The notes: generated by a model not told the origin, from the letters alone. A DNA stretch of 64,000 nt from an uncultured archaeon (GCA_938048735.1 CALIUM010000009.1:1-64000), one strand, 5' to 3'; positions 1 to 9,486 are shown, counted from the stretch's first letter. A program made the numbers and translations.

Positions 1-923
1 GGCGATCACGTAGACGCTCAGGTCCACGCCTACATTGCTCTTCAATGTGACCTGGGTGTAGAAGGCCGTGTTCCTAGACACGCTGGCCACAGGCCTAGCC
101 GCAGCATCCAGCAGGGTGGGAGCCGACGGGGTGAAGGTCCCAACTCTCTTTGAGGTGATGAGATCTGAAAGCAGTAAGACCTCGAAGTTGTTATCCTTTA
201 AATACCTCATCTGTTCGTAGAAATTTTGGATCGGGGTGGATGTCTCTAATGGGCCAGTATCTGATATGAAGTGATATGTTAATACTACAACAGTGGTATC
301 CTTTACTTCTGAAAGGATTCTGATGAATTCTTCAAAACTTTGATTTGTTATAGGATAAGAGTCGATCATATATGTGGCGTCTAAATTTTCAGTATTATAT
401 GGTTTATAGCTTATTGTTCTAGCACAAATGTAACCTCCATCTCTAACATAATCTATTATAGTTGAATTATATTCGCCATATGAATAGACAAATGTTTTTA
501 CATTAAAACCCATCTCTATTAATATTTTTTTGGAGTTTATAATTTCATCAATTAACCTTTCTCTTGTTAAGTTTTCAATGTGAGGATGAGTCCTTGTATG
601 TGATGCAATTTCCATACCCAAATTTTTTAACTCCATAATTTCATCAATATTCATTCTACTCCAAAAGGTTCATTATCCATGCCTATATAGTCTGTTATTA
701 TTGAGAAAGTCGCTTTAAATCCAAATTCTTTCAGTATTGGCAGAGCTACGTCATATTGATTCTTCCACCCATCATCGAAAAAGATACAGACCTTCCGATC
801 TCCTTCAAGCCCATATGCCGGAAGACCAGAGAACAATATGCCAGCCTGAATCATGAATAGAAATGTTAAGCCAATTCTAGCGATCAAATCTTTCATAATT
901 AATTTTTCACTTTGTTTTTTCAT
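1..923 (-). pseudogene. polysaccharide deacetylase (NodB fold), frameshifted and cut by the window edge
   Basis: The gene starts at 923 with a hydrophobic signal or anchor segment, followed by the NodB motif-1 sequence FFDDGW. The frame breaks at about 661-668, where the minus strand reads CCTTTTGG. One more T would restore a reading that stays open through base 1. The downstream part carries motif 2 (SHTRTHPH, metal-binding His) and a motif-3-like YSYGEYN, so both halves belong to one enzyme of carbohydrate esterase family 4. These enzymes remove acetyl groups from polymeric N-acetylhexosamines outside the membrane. Its start overlaps the glycosyltransferase gene by 17 bases, as in PgaC/PgaB or IcaA/IcaB pairs. 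The break may be real or a sequencing error in a T run. The C-terminus lies outside the window. Confidence 0.75.
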
Positions 924-2394
924 ATCTACCTATCTCCTTTATTCTTCCAATTCTTCTCACTTTCGTCCACTTTATCTCCCTCTTAAGTATAACATCTATT
1001 AAACTTTTAATTCTTATAATATCTCTTAAATGTCTATACCCGATGACGAAGAAGGGGGAGTATAAAACCAATTTTACATCTTCATCATCAAGTTTGATGG
1101 CTAGGAGAGAGAAAAGGAATTCCATCGAGATAAAGATAAGCAACATCTGAAGAAAAATTATGGCACCTCCAGTTAGTAATGCCATTATGCCTGAGATCAG
1201 AGCGGTTAATCCACAGATTGGAATGAAGATCAATGAAAATAGAAGATATGGATAGCCTATGAAGCTTAAGAAGTCGAATATGGGTGTGGTGATGATGTTT
1301 CTATGTTTGAGAAGCGCCTGGAATGTGCCTCTATACCACCTAAGCCTCTGCCTATAGAGGTCTCTCAGGGTCTCGGGCGCCTCGGTGTATGCAAATGCAT
1401 ATGATGATGTCTGGACGACACCCCCTATCTTAAGGACCTTGAGGGTTGTATCAAAATCCTCAGTTACCGTGTCGGGGTCGAAGATCCCCATCTCCATGAG
1501 AGCGCTTCTCCTGAAAGCCCCAAGGCATCCGGGTACCACCATCGTTGACCCAAGGATGGCAAAGGCCCTCTTTCCTATGTTTATGTCTATCACATACTCT
1601 AGGGCTTGGCACCTGGTCAGAAAGTTGTTTCTGTTTAGAACCTTTACATTTCCGGCCAATCCCAGTATCTTCGGTATCTGGAACCTTTTGGCTATCTCCT
1701 TAAGGGCCGTCCTTGAGACCAGACTATCCGCATCAACGACGACTATTATCTCCCCCCTTGAGAGGAAAAATCCATAGTTTAGGGCTGACCATTTACCTCC
1801 ATTTTTCTTTTTTACAACTTTAAAATTCCTTGATATATACCTAGAAGCTATTTCATATGTTCCATCTTCAGAACCATCATCTACAACTATCAACTCTTTA
1901 TTTGGATAATCAATATCCAAAATAGATTCTATGGTCTTTTCTATACACTTTTCCTCATTATATGCTGGAATAATTAAACTTATTAAAGGATAATCCCTCA
2001 AACTCTGTTTGGTTAGTTCCTCCTCCTGTCTTTTATGGTATAAAGCTAGTGGAATGTTTAAAAAGTCATAGAATAGGGTTAGGGTGAACCCAGCCACACT
2101 AATTCCATAGAAAAAAGATGATAAAGAAATTGGATAAAAAAACATCGCAAATAAACCAAGAATGAATGGGAGGACAATAAATATAAGTGAAAAAATCATT
2201 ATTAAATATGATGTTCTTTTTCTTATCCTTCCAAATCTGTTTCTTGACCACCAGACCGCTAAGATTAGATAATAGGCTGTCGAGGATACGGACGCGGAGA
2301 TGGCCAGCAGGGTGATCTCGCGGTTGGGGAAGAGGAGGAAAATGGCAGCTATGGATATGATCAGGCCGGAAATTACATAAACCATCTTATTCAT
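907..2394 (-). CDS. family 2 processive glycosyltransferase, membrane-bound
   Basis: This 495-residue protein has two or three N-terminal membrane helices (about 1-120), a GT-A domain (about 137-360) and a C-terminal membrane helix cluster (about 365-450). The GT2 signatures are all visible: VDDGSEDGT near 171, the DAD metal motif at 221-223, TEDFD near 311 and QRLRW near 349. This is the layout of processive synthases such as poly-N-acetylglucosamine synthase (PgaC/IcaA), hyaluronan and cellulose synthases. Because a NodB-type deacetylase gene follows and overlaps, I infer an N-acetylhexosamine polymer made at the membrane and then partly deacetylated. The donor sugar cannot be read from the sequence. 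The middle of the gene (about 1790-2240) is noticeably more AT-rich than its 3' part. Confidence 0.9.
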   Translation of the reverse strand: MNKMVYVISGLIISIAAIFLLFPNREITLLAISASVSSTAYYLILAVWWSRNRFGRIRKRTSYLIMIFSLIFIVLPFILGLFAMFFYPISLSSFFYGISVAGFTLTLFYDFLNIPLALYHKRQEEELTKQSLRDYPLISLIIPAYNEEKCIEKTIESILDIDYPNKELIVVDDGSEDGTYEIASRYISRNFKVVKKKNGGKWSALNYGFFLSRGEIIVVVDADSLVSRTALKEIAKRFQIPKILGLAGNVKVLNRNNFLTRCQALEYVIDINIGKRAFAILGSTMVVPGCLGAFRRSALMEMGIFDPDTVTEDFDTTLKVLKIGGVVQTSSYAFAYTEAPETLRDLYRQRLRWYRGTFQALLKHRNIITTPIFDFLSFIGYPYLLFSLIFIPICGLTALISGIMALLTGGAIIFLQMLLIFISMEFLFSLLAIKLDDEDVKLVLYSPFFVIGYRHLRDIIRIKSLIDVILKREIKWTKVRRIGRIKEIGRYEKTK

Positions 2395-2444
2395 CTTCGA
2401 GTCCCTTCTGAATGATGTTTATTCTCATATCCAAGTTTTATTTT

Positions 2445-2457
2445 CTATATTTTAAAA
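2445..2457 (-). promoter_or_regulatory. putative TATA box for the glycosyltransferase gene
   Basis: On the minus strand this reads TTTTAAAATATAG, a good archaeal TATA-like element. It lies about 50 bases upstream of the GT2 start and would allow a leader of about 25-30 bases. It abuts the stop of the zinc-ribbon gene, so the GT2-deacetylase pair probably has its own promoter instead of depending only on the upstream GTPase unit. Confidence 0.4.
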
Positions 2458-2458
2458 C

Positions 2459-3613
2459 TTAGTCTTTTCTTTTTATTTTAGACAATTTAAAGAGTATTTT
2501 TCCAATTCCTTCAGAAAGTTCATCTCCTCTTTTATCCTTTATAATAGAGATGTCACTTTCATCTCTTTCCATCCTCCCCTCTTCATCCATCTCCCTTATC
2601 ATCTCCTCAAGGGCCTTAGCCTCCGCCTTTAGGCCCTCCCTCTCTCTAGTTATGCTTAGGAGCTTCCCCCTCAGCCTTTCCGCAAGTTCGATAGAATCCC
2701 TCGCCTCGATGAAGGAGATCCTATAGTTGTTGGCCAGGCGGCGGGCGTCTTCCCCAAGACCAGGCATGGCGATGAGGATCTTCTCCTTGGCAGGTACGTC
2801 CATCGTCTTCCCCCTGAAGGCAAGAACCTCCGTGCTATCCAGCTCCCTATCGGATGCCTCAAACACCCCTATTACAGATGGTGGGCCCTCCTCTAGGCCC
2901 TCCTCTAGGAGCCATGCGGCGAACGCCAGCTCGTGTTCGTTGCCGTAGGGGTCTTTGAAGGTGGCTGGGGCCTCGATCCTCCAACCCGGCAGGTCTGTAA
3001 GGATCTCACAGAGGTCTATGAGGTATCTCTCTAGGAGGGGGAGAGCAGCCATGTTCGGCTTATAGGCCTTTACTAAGGATACTCTTGCCTCCTCTCCTGA
3101 GAAGGAGTCTCCCATGTCACATGTGTAAGCTGTGGTTGGGGTTTGGAATATCTCGCCGCAGCTCATACACCTGTATAGGATGCCTGGCTTCCTATAATCG
3201 ACTCCTATGGTCTTCAGTGTCTTCCCGCATTTGGGGCATATGAGCTGTTCCCCCCTCTTGAAGTTATCTTCCAGGTCTAAGTGGCCGCAGCTGAGATGTT
3301 CTATCATCACCCCCCTCCTCAACGCTATGGAGTTACAGGAGGGGCACCTCAGATGTACCTGGAGCCTATGAGAGCCACATATGGGGCAGGTTATTATGTT
3401 GTCACGGGCCTCGGATTTTAGGATCCCGATCTCTTCCAGAGTTCTCAAAATCTCCTCCTGTTTCTCTCTGGTTATCCCCAACTCCTCGAGTTTTGGATAT
3501 TTTATTTCATTAAATTTTATTGAGGGTTCAATTAGATCAATTTTTTTATCTCTTATTAATCTAAGTATATTTTGAACATCATTTCTTTTAAGAATTTCTG
3601 GTATTTCATTCAT
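2459..3613 (-). CDS. TackOD1-like zinc-ribbon protein with a nuclease-fold-like C-terminal domain
   Basis: The protein has 384 residues. Residues 1-70 look helical and could form a winged helix. Residues 75-155 hold a run of Cys pairs (CPIC 76, CPSC 90, SCGH 109, CPKC 126, CMSC 149), resembling the thaumarchaeal output domain TackOD1. Residues about 200-320 include HELAFAAWLL, VIGVFEASD and KILIAMPGLGEDARRLA, which recall the Mrr/PD-(D/E)XK fold, although I see no complete catalytic D-ExK set. The tail (325-384) is a charged coiled coil. It starts 2 bases after the Ras-like GTPase stop, so the two are almost certainly co-transcribed and I infer that it is the GTPase's effector or regulator. 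The domain names come from motif memory; the Cys pattern and linkage are directly visible. Confidence 0.7.
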   Translation of the reverse strand: MNEIPEILKRNDVQNILRLIRDKKIDLIEPSIKFNEIKYPKLEELGITREKQEEILRTLEEIGILKSEARDNIITCPICGSHRLQVHLRCPSCNSIALRRGVMIEHLSCGHLDLEDNFKRGEQLICPKCGKTLKTIGVDYRKPGILYRCMSCGEIFQTPTTAYTCDMGDSFSGEEARVSLVKAYKPNMAALPLLERYLIDLCEILTDLPGWRIEAPATFKDPYGNEHELAFAAWLLEEGLEEGPPSVIGVFEASDRELDSTEVLAFRGKTMDVPAKEKILIAMPGLGEDARRLANNYRISFIEARDSIELAERLRGKLLSITREREGLKAEAKALEEMIREMDEEGRMERDESDISIIKDKRGDELSEGIGKILFKLSKIKRKD

Positions 3614-3615
3614 AT

Positions 3616-4164
3616 CTAATCCCTTAACCTCATTTTAACCTCTTCTAACTGAAGCTCTATTAAACTCCTCAATATTGATTTAAATAAGATCTCGACATTT
3701 TTGCCTGTTTTTGCTGAGATCTCAAAATAATTAAAATTAATATCCCTTAATTTTTCCTTCACCTTTTCTGCCTCAACTTTTCTACTACTTTCAAGATCTA
3801 TTTTGTTCCCAACAATCCATATATGAGATTTATCTCGGATAAATTTTGATAATAATTCATACCATCTCCTTACACTCCTGAGGGAGGATTCCCTGCAAAC
3901 ATCGTATAGAAGTAGACCGGCCTTAGCCCCATAAAGGTTCTCGTCAACCTCCTCTAAAGAGCCGGGGACGTCCCAGAGAACAAGCCTGACGACTCCATTT
4001 CTGAACCTATACTCCCTCTCGAAGGCCTCCGGTTTAGTGGTCGGGAGGTACTCCGCATCGAACTCTCCGTAGACCAGCCTCCTCAAAAGGCTGGTCTTTC
4101 CCGTTGCATGGTCCCCGAGCACGGCTATCTTAAAGGTCTTCTCAAACATCTTCCCTACTCCCAA
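3616..4164 (-). CDS. Ras/Rab-like small GTPase
   Basis: The full G-domain set is present in 182 residues: P-loop GDHATGKT (17-24), switch-I TT (42-43), DVPG (65-68), NKID (120-123) and SAK (150-152). After DxxG, where Ras has the catalytic Gln61, this protein has Ser69, so intrinsic hydrolysis may be slow or depend on a partner. Homologous archaeal GTPases are the relatives of eukaryotic Ras, Rab and Arf proteins and of bacterial MglA. There is no lipidation Cys at the C-terminus. Translation may start at Met1 or Met6 (MFEKTF); the core begins right after. It is the first gene of a two-gene unit with the zinc-ribbon protein downstream. Confidence 0.9.
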   Translation of the reverse strand: MGVGKMFEKTFKIAVLGDHATGKTSLLRRLVYGEFDAEYLPTTKPEAFEREYRFRNGVVRLVLWDVPGSLEEVDENLYGAKAGLLLYDVCRESSLRSVRRWYELLSKFIRDKSHIWIVGNKIDLESSRKVEAEKVKEKLRDINFNYFEISAKTGKNVEILFKSILRSLIELQLEEVKMRLRD

Positions 4165-4440
4165 TGAGGCCTAGGCGCTCATCTAGATTGGAATCCGGAA
4201 GACCCATTTATAAAACTAGATGAAATTTATTTATTAATTATCCATGCAGAAACCAGTTTCTTAAATGGATTCCGTTATATATTGAGGTTCCAAAGATAGA
4301 AGAAGCCGAAAAGACTAGTTTTCGGGCCCTTCAATTGATGCTTCTGTATCATAGGCTTAGATAGATAGCATTGACGAACATGATCTCCCCTCGATAACTG
4401 TTTTGGATGGCTACCGGGCTTGTCTTTAGGTTCATCCTTC

Positions 4441-6091
4441 TCATGGAGGAGGCCTAAATCTTTTGAGGACCTTTCCGGCCCTCGCCCCCGTGTGCTCTCC
4501 CTCTCTGATGGTTGGGGCTCCGTGGACGAGGAGGTGCTCTATCCCTTTAGGATATCTCATCGCCGCCTCTGAAGGGGTGAAATCAGTTTTGTCCTCAACC
4601 CTCTCAGGGTTGAATATCAGGATGTCGGCCCACATTCCCGGGAGAATCAGGGCCCTATCATATAATCCAAGGCGTTGCGCAGGGAGGGAGGTCATCTTCC
4701 TTATCGCCTCCTCTAGGGGTGAGCAGCCCCCTCTCCCGAACATACCTTTTCAGGACCCTTGGGAAGGTTCATACGACCCGGGGTGGGGTGAGGGCTGGTG
4801 TCTCCTCAGGGGGCCCTTTGGGGAGTGGACGCTCCCGTCGGTTCCGAAGGCTACCCAAGGCCTCCCCATTATCGCCTCGATATTCTCCTCCGACTGGTTG
4901 AAGTTGACTATGGAGAATCCGCCCTCAACCTCTCCGGATATGCTCTTCTCAATATGCTCCCTGAATAGGTTGAATATTGCCTCCTCGGGCCTCTCACCCC
5001 TCATCTCGGCGGCCTCCTCTATGGTCTTTCCGACAAGTGAGGGGTCTGCTGGGTAGCTTGAGATCAGGGCTGCAGTTGCCCCTCCCCTCTCCTCCATCGA
5101 TTCTGCTAGGGCTGCTCTTATCTTTGGGGCCAGCCCTGGGTCCCTGAGTCGCTTGGCTAGCTCTTCGGGTCCGCCCTCATGGGCCCAATGGGGGATCCAG
5201 GGCCCAGGGCCTGTTCCACTGGCACTATATGGGTACTGGTCGGCGGTTATATCCAATCCCCTAGCCCTAGCCTCCTCAACCAGCTGGATGAGCCTTGGGC
5301 AGAGGCTCCAAAGCCTCCTGGAGAGGACCTTGAAATGGGATACATGGACCGGGAGTTCCGCCTCCTCCCCTATCCTGATTATCTCCTCAACGGCGGCTAC
5401 GGGGTTCCCCATGTCCCCCTCATCCCTTATATGGCTTGAGTAGAATCCTCCATATCTGGCGACAACCTTAGCCAGCTCTATCACCTCCTCGGTGGATGCA
5501 TAGCTCTGAGGGGCATACCTCAGGCCCGTCGAGAGGCCTAGGCAGCCAGCCTCCATCGCCTTTTCGATCTCCGACTTCATAGCCTCAAGCTCCTCTGGGG
5601 TTGGAGGCCTCATCTCCATCCCCATCACATACCTCCGGATGTTTCCAAAGGCGGCCATGGGGGCCACATTCACGGAGATACCCCCCTCCTCCAATATCTT
5701 GAGGTACTCCACCACGGTATGCCAGTTGATGCTGATACCAGCCTCCCTGAGGTAGGGGTGAAGCCTCTCCTCCTCCCTTCTCATCTCATCGTTGAGGGGG
5801 GGCGGCGCCGAAGCCGCAGCTGGGGAAGACGACTGTTGAGACACCCATTCGTACCTTGTTCTCCACCTTTCTATCGACCAAGAGCGTGAGGTCTGAGTGG
5901 TCGTGGAGATCTATGAATCCTGGACAGACTATTAGCCCCGTGGCATCTAGGATTTCCTTTGCTCCGCCAGGTATTTTGCCAACCCCCGCTATCCGCCCAT
6001 CCTTGACAGCCACATCGGCCCTGAACCAGGGGTTTCCAGCTCCTGTGACGATCCTCCCGCCCTTGATTATGAAGTCATACAAGGCGATCAA
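4441..6091 (-). pseudogene. N-acyl-D-amino-acid deacylase (D-aminoacylase family), three frameshifts
   Basis: The gene starts at 6091 with the amidohydrolase opening (FIIKGGRIVTG) and the metal motif DLHDHSD, then loses frame in a seven-base G tract at 5796-5802. The central part (residues GFYSSHIRDEG, ITADQYPYSASGTG, VAFGTDGS) is typical of D-aminoacylases. It breaks again near 4766-4773, where one missing base turns a SYGTFPR-like region into SYEPSQGS-stop. A further extra base in the GGGG at 4716-4719 separates this from the C-terminal LEEAIRKMTSLPAQRLGL segment. The pieces together cover the whole family length. An intact paralogue lies directly upstream at 6535-8313. Three single-base indels, two in homopolymers, could be decay or sequence error. 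Confidence 0.85.
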
Positions 6092-6534
6092 GATATGTTC
6101 CTATTAACTAATAAATCCATGGTATTGAGAGTTGATGAGACCCCTTTTTCATAAGTGCAACTTTATTTTATGTTCTTAGTAAGGTAGGTCTCAGCATTCT
6201 AAGGCCTAACTATGGTCTCATAGCGAAGAGTTAAACTAGTCATAGGAAACTCATAAAAAGAGTTATCGCCAATGCTATGAAAATTAAGATATATAGATAA
6301 GCTAATGAATCATTACTTTAAAAATCTTGATAAATAGACGGAGGATCGATATTCCAAAGGCATTAATCATTAACTCCTGAAGGGTTCGAGGCTCCTTGGA
6401 AAGAGGAGAAATTGATCATCTTTGAGGAGAACCGAGTTAAACCGGACCCGAGGGAGTCTAAGAGATCAAAGGAGCGGAGGGGCTTTAGGCCCCTATCTAT
6501 CTGGCCTCTCTCCGGTCTTCTTGGTCAGGGGTGC
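6092..6534. other. intergenic region between two amidohydrolase genes, nothing recognised
   Basis: This is 443 bases without a convincing gene. The first 270 bases are AT-rich and contain TATA-like stretches suitable for transcription of the broken amidohydrolase on the minus strand. The last 150 bases before the stop of the intact paralogue are GC-rich. I see no RNA gene and no long inverted repeat. Confidence 0.5.
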
Positions 6535-8313
6535 TTAACTTTGGCCTCTCCTAAGGACTCTCCCTGGCTTTGCCCCGGTGTGCTTGTCCTTTTCTATGAC
6601 CGCTACCCCGTTGACGAAGACGTACTCGAATCCCGTTGGGTATCTCCTTGTCTCCTTGGGGGCGCTGTTCATCCTCAGGTTCTCCCAGTCCATTATTAGG
6701 ATGTCTGCATAGCTCCCAACCTCTATTGTTCCCCTCCCATTAAGGTTGTAGGCCTCGGCTGGCAGGGCCGTGCACTTCCTCACAGCCTCCTCGAGGGTTA
6801 GGAGACCCTGCTCTTTTACGTAGCGGGTTAGGAAAGATGGGTATGCTGAGTATGTGTTGGGCCCGGGCCTCGCCCATGGTGGGTAGACCCCCTCCCTCTT
6901 ATCGTCGACCATGGAGGAGTCGACGCCCACCATTCCCCTAGGGTGCTTGTAGAAGAGCTTGACATAGTCCTCCGTGAACCTGTAGTCGCCTATGGAGCAC
7001 CTCGAGTCTGGATCCTCCGCTATTAGGTCGAACCAGGCTTCCATGGCATCCTTCCCCATCTCTGACGCGATCTCGGCGATGGTTCTGTCCACATATTTTG
7101 GGTTCTTATGCTCAGTTATTGTTATCTCCTTGGCCCAGTTTGGGTTCATGTTAGGGTTTGATGGGGGCTGGATGTAGAACTTCCCCCTCTGGAGGGCCTC
7201 CTTGACCTCCTGCCTGAAGTCCGCCATCCTCAATGCCTTGGCGAAGGCCTCCCTCGAGCCCAGCAGCCTGAGGAAGGGGGCGAAGTGCCCGCATAGGTAT
7301 TGGGAGGTGAACCACCAGTAAGGTATCACGTCGAAGTAGGCCCTAACCCCCTCGGCGATATAACGGTCTATTACATCCAGTGTGGCCCTTCCTATGGCCT
7401 CTTGGATGACCTTGGGTGGAGGTATCGGCGTCGCATCCCAGCCCCCGTATAGGTGGGCTATAACTATTGGAACTCCGGCCTTCTTCGCGGTCTCGAGCTC
7501 ATCTATTATTCCCTGTATCCTGTTCCATTGGATCCCCGCCGTAATGCCCCTCCTCCTACCAGTCCTCCTCCAGTGGGGTGCATAAACCGTCCCTGGGTAC
7601 TCCCTTAGTATGGCGACGTGCCTGTCTATCTCCTCCCTTGAGGCGAAGCAGTCTGGGTCGTAGTCGATGCCTGCCGAGAGGCCGATGCACCCCTCATCCA
7701 TGGCCTGCCTGATGAGCTTACCGATGGCCTCAACCTCCTCTGGGGTGGATTGCCTCTCATAGTCGTTTCCCAGGACGGCTGTTCTGCAGGCTCCGTGGCC
7801 CACTAGGGGGGCGTAGTTTATCGAGAACCCCTCCTCCTCAATGACCTTGAAGTACTCCCCCATGGTCCTCCAGGTTATGATCCAGCCGAACTTCTCCTTC
7901 AGGAGCTCGTTCACCCTCTCCAGCGGGAAGTAGGGCTTCCTCGGGAAGTACATGAAGGGCTCGAGCTCGAAGGCATACTCCTCCGCTATTCCGGGGAGCC
8001 TGACCACCTCTCCGACGGGGGCTGGGGAACTTCCACACTGGCCGCCTACGAAGGTGGTGACCCCCATATGGACATCGCTCTCGCAGAGGGGGTAGAATAG
8101 AATATTCCTGTCAGAGTGGCTGTGGGAGTCTACGAAGCCGGGTGTAGCGAGGAGCCCACAGGCATCAACCTCCTTTACCGCGTCCCCCCTAACCTCCCCT
8201 ATGGCGGCTATCCTATCGCCCTTAATGCCTATGGAACCCTTGTAGGCTTCCCTGCCGGTCCCATCGATGATGGTGGCATCCCTTATGAGCAGATCATACT
8301 CTATAACCATCAT
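6535..8313 (-). CDS. N-acyl-D-amino-acid deacylase / D-aminoacylase-family amidohydrolase
   Basis: This is a complete 592-residue member of the zinc amidohydrolase superfamily. It opens with a small beta-sandwich (YDLLIRDATIIDGTG), then the metal motif DSHSHSD near residues 62-68, followed by GVTTFVGGQCG. The C-terminus rebuilds the composite sandwich (GRGTIEVGSYADILIMDW). Family members hydrolyse N-acyl-D-amino acids, D-hydantoins or related amides. The exact substrate cannot be told, and the protein is longer than typical 480-residue D-aminoacylases because of an extra stretch around residues 110-160 and 240-330. A broken paralogue lies just downstream. Both adjacent ATG codons (MMVIEY) are possible starts. 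Confidence 0.85.
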   Translation of the reverse strand: MMVIEYDLLIRDATIIDGTGREAYKGSIGIKGDRIAAIGEVRGDAVKEVDACGLLATPGFVDSHSHSDRNILFYPLCESDVHMGVTTFVGGQCGSSPAPVGEVVRLPGIAEEYAFELEPFMYFPRKPYFPLERVNELLKEKFGWIITWRTMGEYFKVIEEEGFSINYAPLVGHGACRTAVLGNDYERQSTPEEVEAIGKLIRQAMDEGCIGLSAGIDYDPDCFASREEIDRHVAILREYPGTVYAPHWRRTGRRRGITAGIQWNRIQGIIDELETAKKAGVPIVIAHLYGGWDATPIPPPKVIQEAIGRATLDVIDRYIAEGVRAYFDVIPYWWFTSQYLCGHFAPFLRLLGSREAFAKALRMADFRQEVKEALQRGKFYIQPPSNPNMNPNWAKEITITEHKNPKYVDRTIAEIASEMGKDAMEAWFDLIAEDPDSRCSIGDYRFTEDYVKLFYKHPRGMVGVDSSMVDDKREGVYPPWARPGPNTYSAYPSFLTRYVKEQGLLTLEEAVRKCTALPAEAYNLNGRGTIEVGSYADILIMDWENLRMNSAPKETRRYPTGFEYVFVNGVAVIEKDKHTGAKPGRVLRRGQS

Positions 8314-8448
8314 CCAAGTGGTCTCCGCATGATCTAATAAAACTTTAGGCTTAAGTGCTAGGGAATTTTTAAATCGTCATGAAAGTAAAAAGCATTATTC
8401 TTGAGTGATTCAAAGAATTGAGCTGAAATAGGATCTGATTTCTCGGGT

Positions 8449-8853
8449 TTATATGAACTGGGAGGGTTCAAGCCTTGATATTTTCAATCCATCGAAATGC
8501 CTATCGAAGGACACGATTCCATCTGCCTTTAACATTGTTGCTACATGATATTGAATTGAGTCATCTATATCCAGGTTCAACTCATAACTTAGATCTATGG
8601 CATTTAACTCATCCATTAACGTTGTATTATAGATTCGTAGCCCCTTATAATTTAGCAAACTATTTAAGAATAGTTTAAGTTCTCTTCTTCTATTAAATCC
8701 TCCCATTATAACTAAAATTTAGTGTATAGAAAAATCGGTTACAACTCCGATCTTTTCTCCATTCCTTAGAAGACTTAAAAATATTTTACACTCCTCTTTT
8801 CTACCTCCGGATAGTAACACTTCAAGAAAAATATTTGTGTCAACAAGATACAT
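8449..8853 (-). pseudogene. vapC: VapC-like PIN-domain toxin with an in-frame stop codon
   Basis: Reading from ATG at 8853 gives a PIN-domain opening, MYLVDTNIFLEVLL, with the first catalytic Asp. The reading stays in frame through VVTDFSIH and then hits TAA at 8719-8721. It continues in the same frame as ILVIMGGFNRR and DLSYELNLDIDDSIQYHVA (the conserved second acidic set) to VSFDRHFD near the end. PIN proteins commonly have Ser after FSIH; TCA to TAA is a single change. VapC toxins are RNases that cut tRNA or rRNA. The start overlaps the antitoxin gene by 14 bases. Unless the stop is a sequencing error, the toxin is inactive. Confidence 0.8.
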
Positions 8854-9124
8854 TTCCCAGAACCTTTCTCACCCAGATCTTTCCGGCTAGATGCTGAAGC
8901 TCCACAGAATCAATATTTACACCCCCAAGTAAGCCTTCAATAGCTTTAATGGGATCCCCCTCAAACTCCCTTTTTTCAGCCCGTAATTCTGCCTCCAGCC
9001 ACCTTCTTATTGCCTCCTCTGCGGCGCGGCTAATCGACCCCTTTCCATAGCCGAAGCGTTTCATGGCCATCTCCCTGAAGAGCCTCTCGAGTTCCTCTGG
9101 TAGTTGAATACGTATCCCAGCCAA
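8840..9124 (-). CDS. vapB: ribbon-helix-helix antitoxin, VapB-like
   Basis: The 94-residue protein begins with a beta strand, IRIQLPEEL, and two helices ending in GSISRAAEEAIRRWLEAE, the pattern of a ribbon-helix-helix DNA-binding domain (residues 3-45). The remaining half is the toxin-binding tail. It overlaps the start of the PIN-domain gene, the usual antitoxin-first order. RHH antitoxins bind their own promoter as dimers; a TATA-like stretch (minus strand TTTATTTAAG near 9152-9161) lies just upstream. With the toxin broken, this antitoxin may be a leftover or may protect against related toxins elsewhere. Confidence 0.8.
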   Translation of the reverse strand: MAGIRIQLPEELERLFREMAMKRFGYGKGSISRAAEEAIRRWLEAELRAEKREFEGDPIKAIEGLLGGVNIDSVELQHLAGKIWVRKVLGNVSC

Positions 9125-9448
9125 GCCGGATACAATTGTACAAAAGATCTTAAATAAATTTTTCTAAATGGAATCATGGCCTAAACTTCTGCGGGCCTTT
9201 CCTAGGCTTTTATGCTCTATTTCATAGCTTTCCAGCTCCACCAATGGTGTTTCTGATTTGGAATAGATAATAATATCCCCTCTTACCCATTCCGAAGTTC
9301 GTATTGAAACATAAAGGAGGCAAGAATCCGTCTGAAGACGCACCTCCTGAGCTTTAGAAAAATAAGAGGCATTCTAGGCTCTCCCCATCAAGACTATAGA
9401 TTAGAACACTATATAGATTAGATAATTTAGGGTTGTTCTGATCTATGG
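9125..9448. other. divergent intergenic region, no gene seen
   Basis: The region separates the minus-strand toxin-antitoxin unit from the plus-strand SIMPL gene and should hold promoters for both. I see no coding potential and no convincing RNA structure; a short GGAGG/CCTCC complementarity near 9317-9349 is too weak to call. Confidence 0.4.
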
Positions 9449-9456
9449 TTTAAATA
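9449..9456 (+). promoter_or_regulatory. TATA box of the SIMPL-domain gene
   Basis: The sequence TTTAAATA lies 31-38 bases upstream of the ATG at 9487. This spacing puts the transcription start a few bases before the coding sequence, so the mRNA would have almost no leader. Confidence 0.5.
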
Positions 9457-9486
9457 ACCTCAATTGACATTATTTTTGACGGGAGA

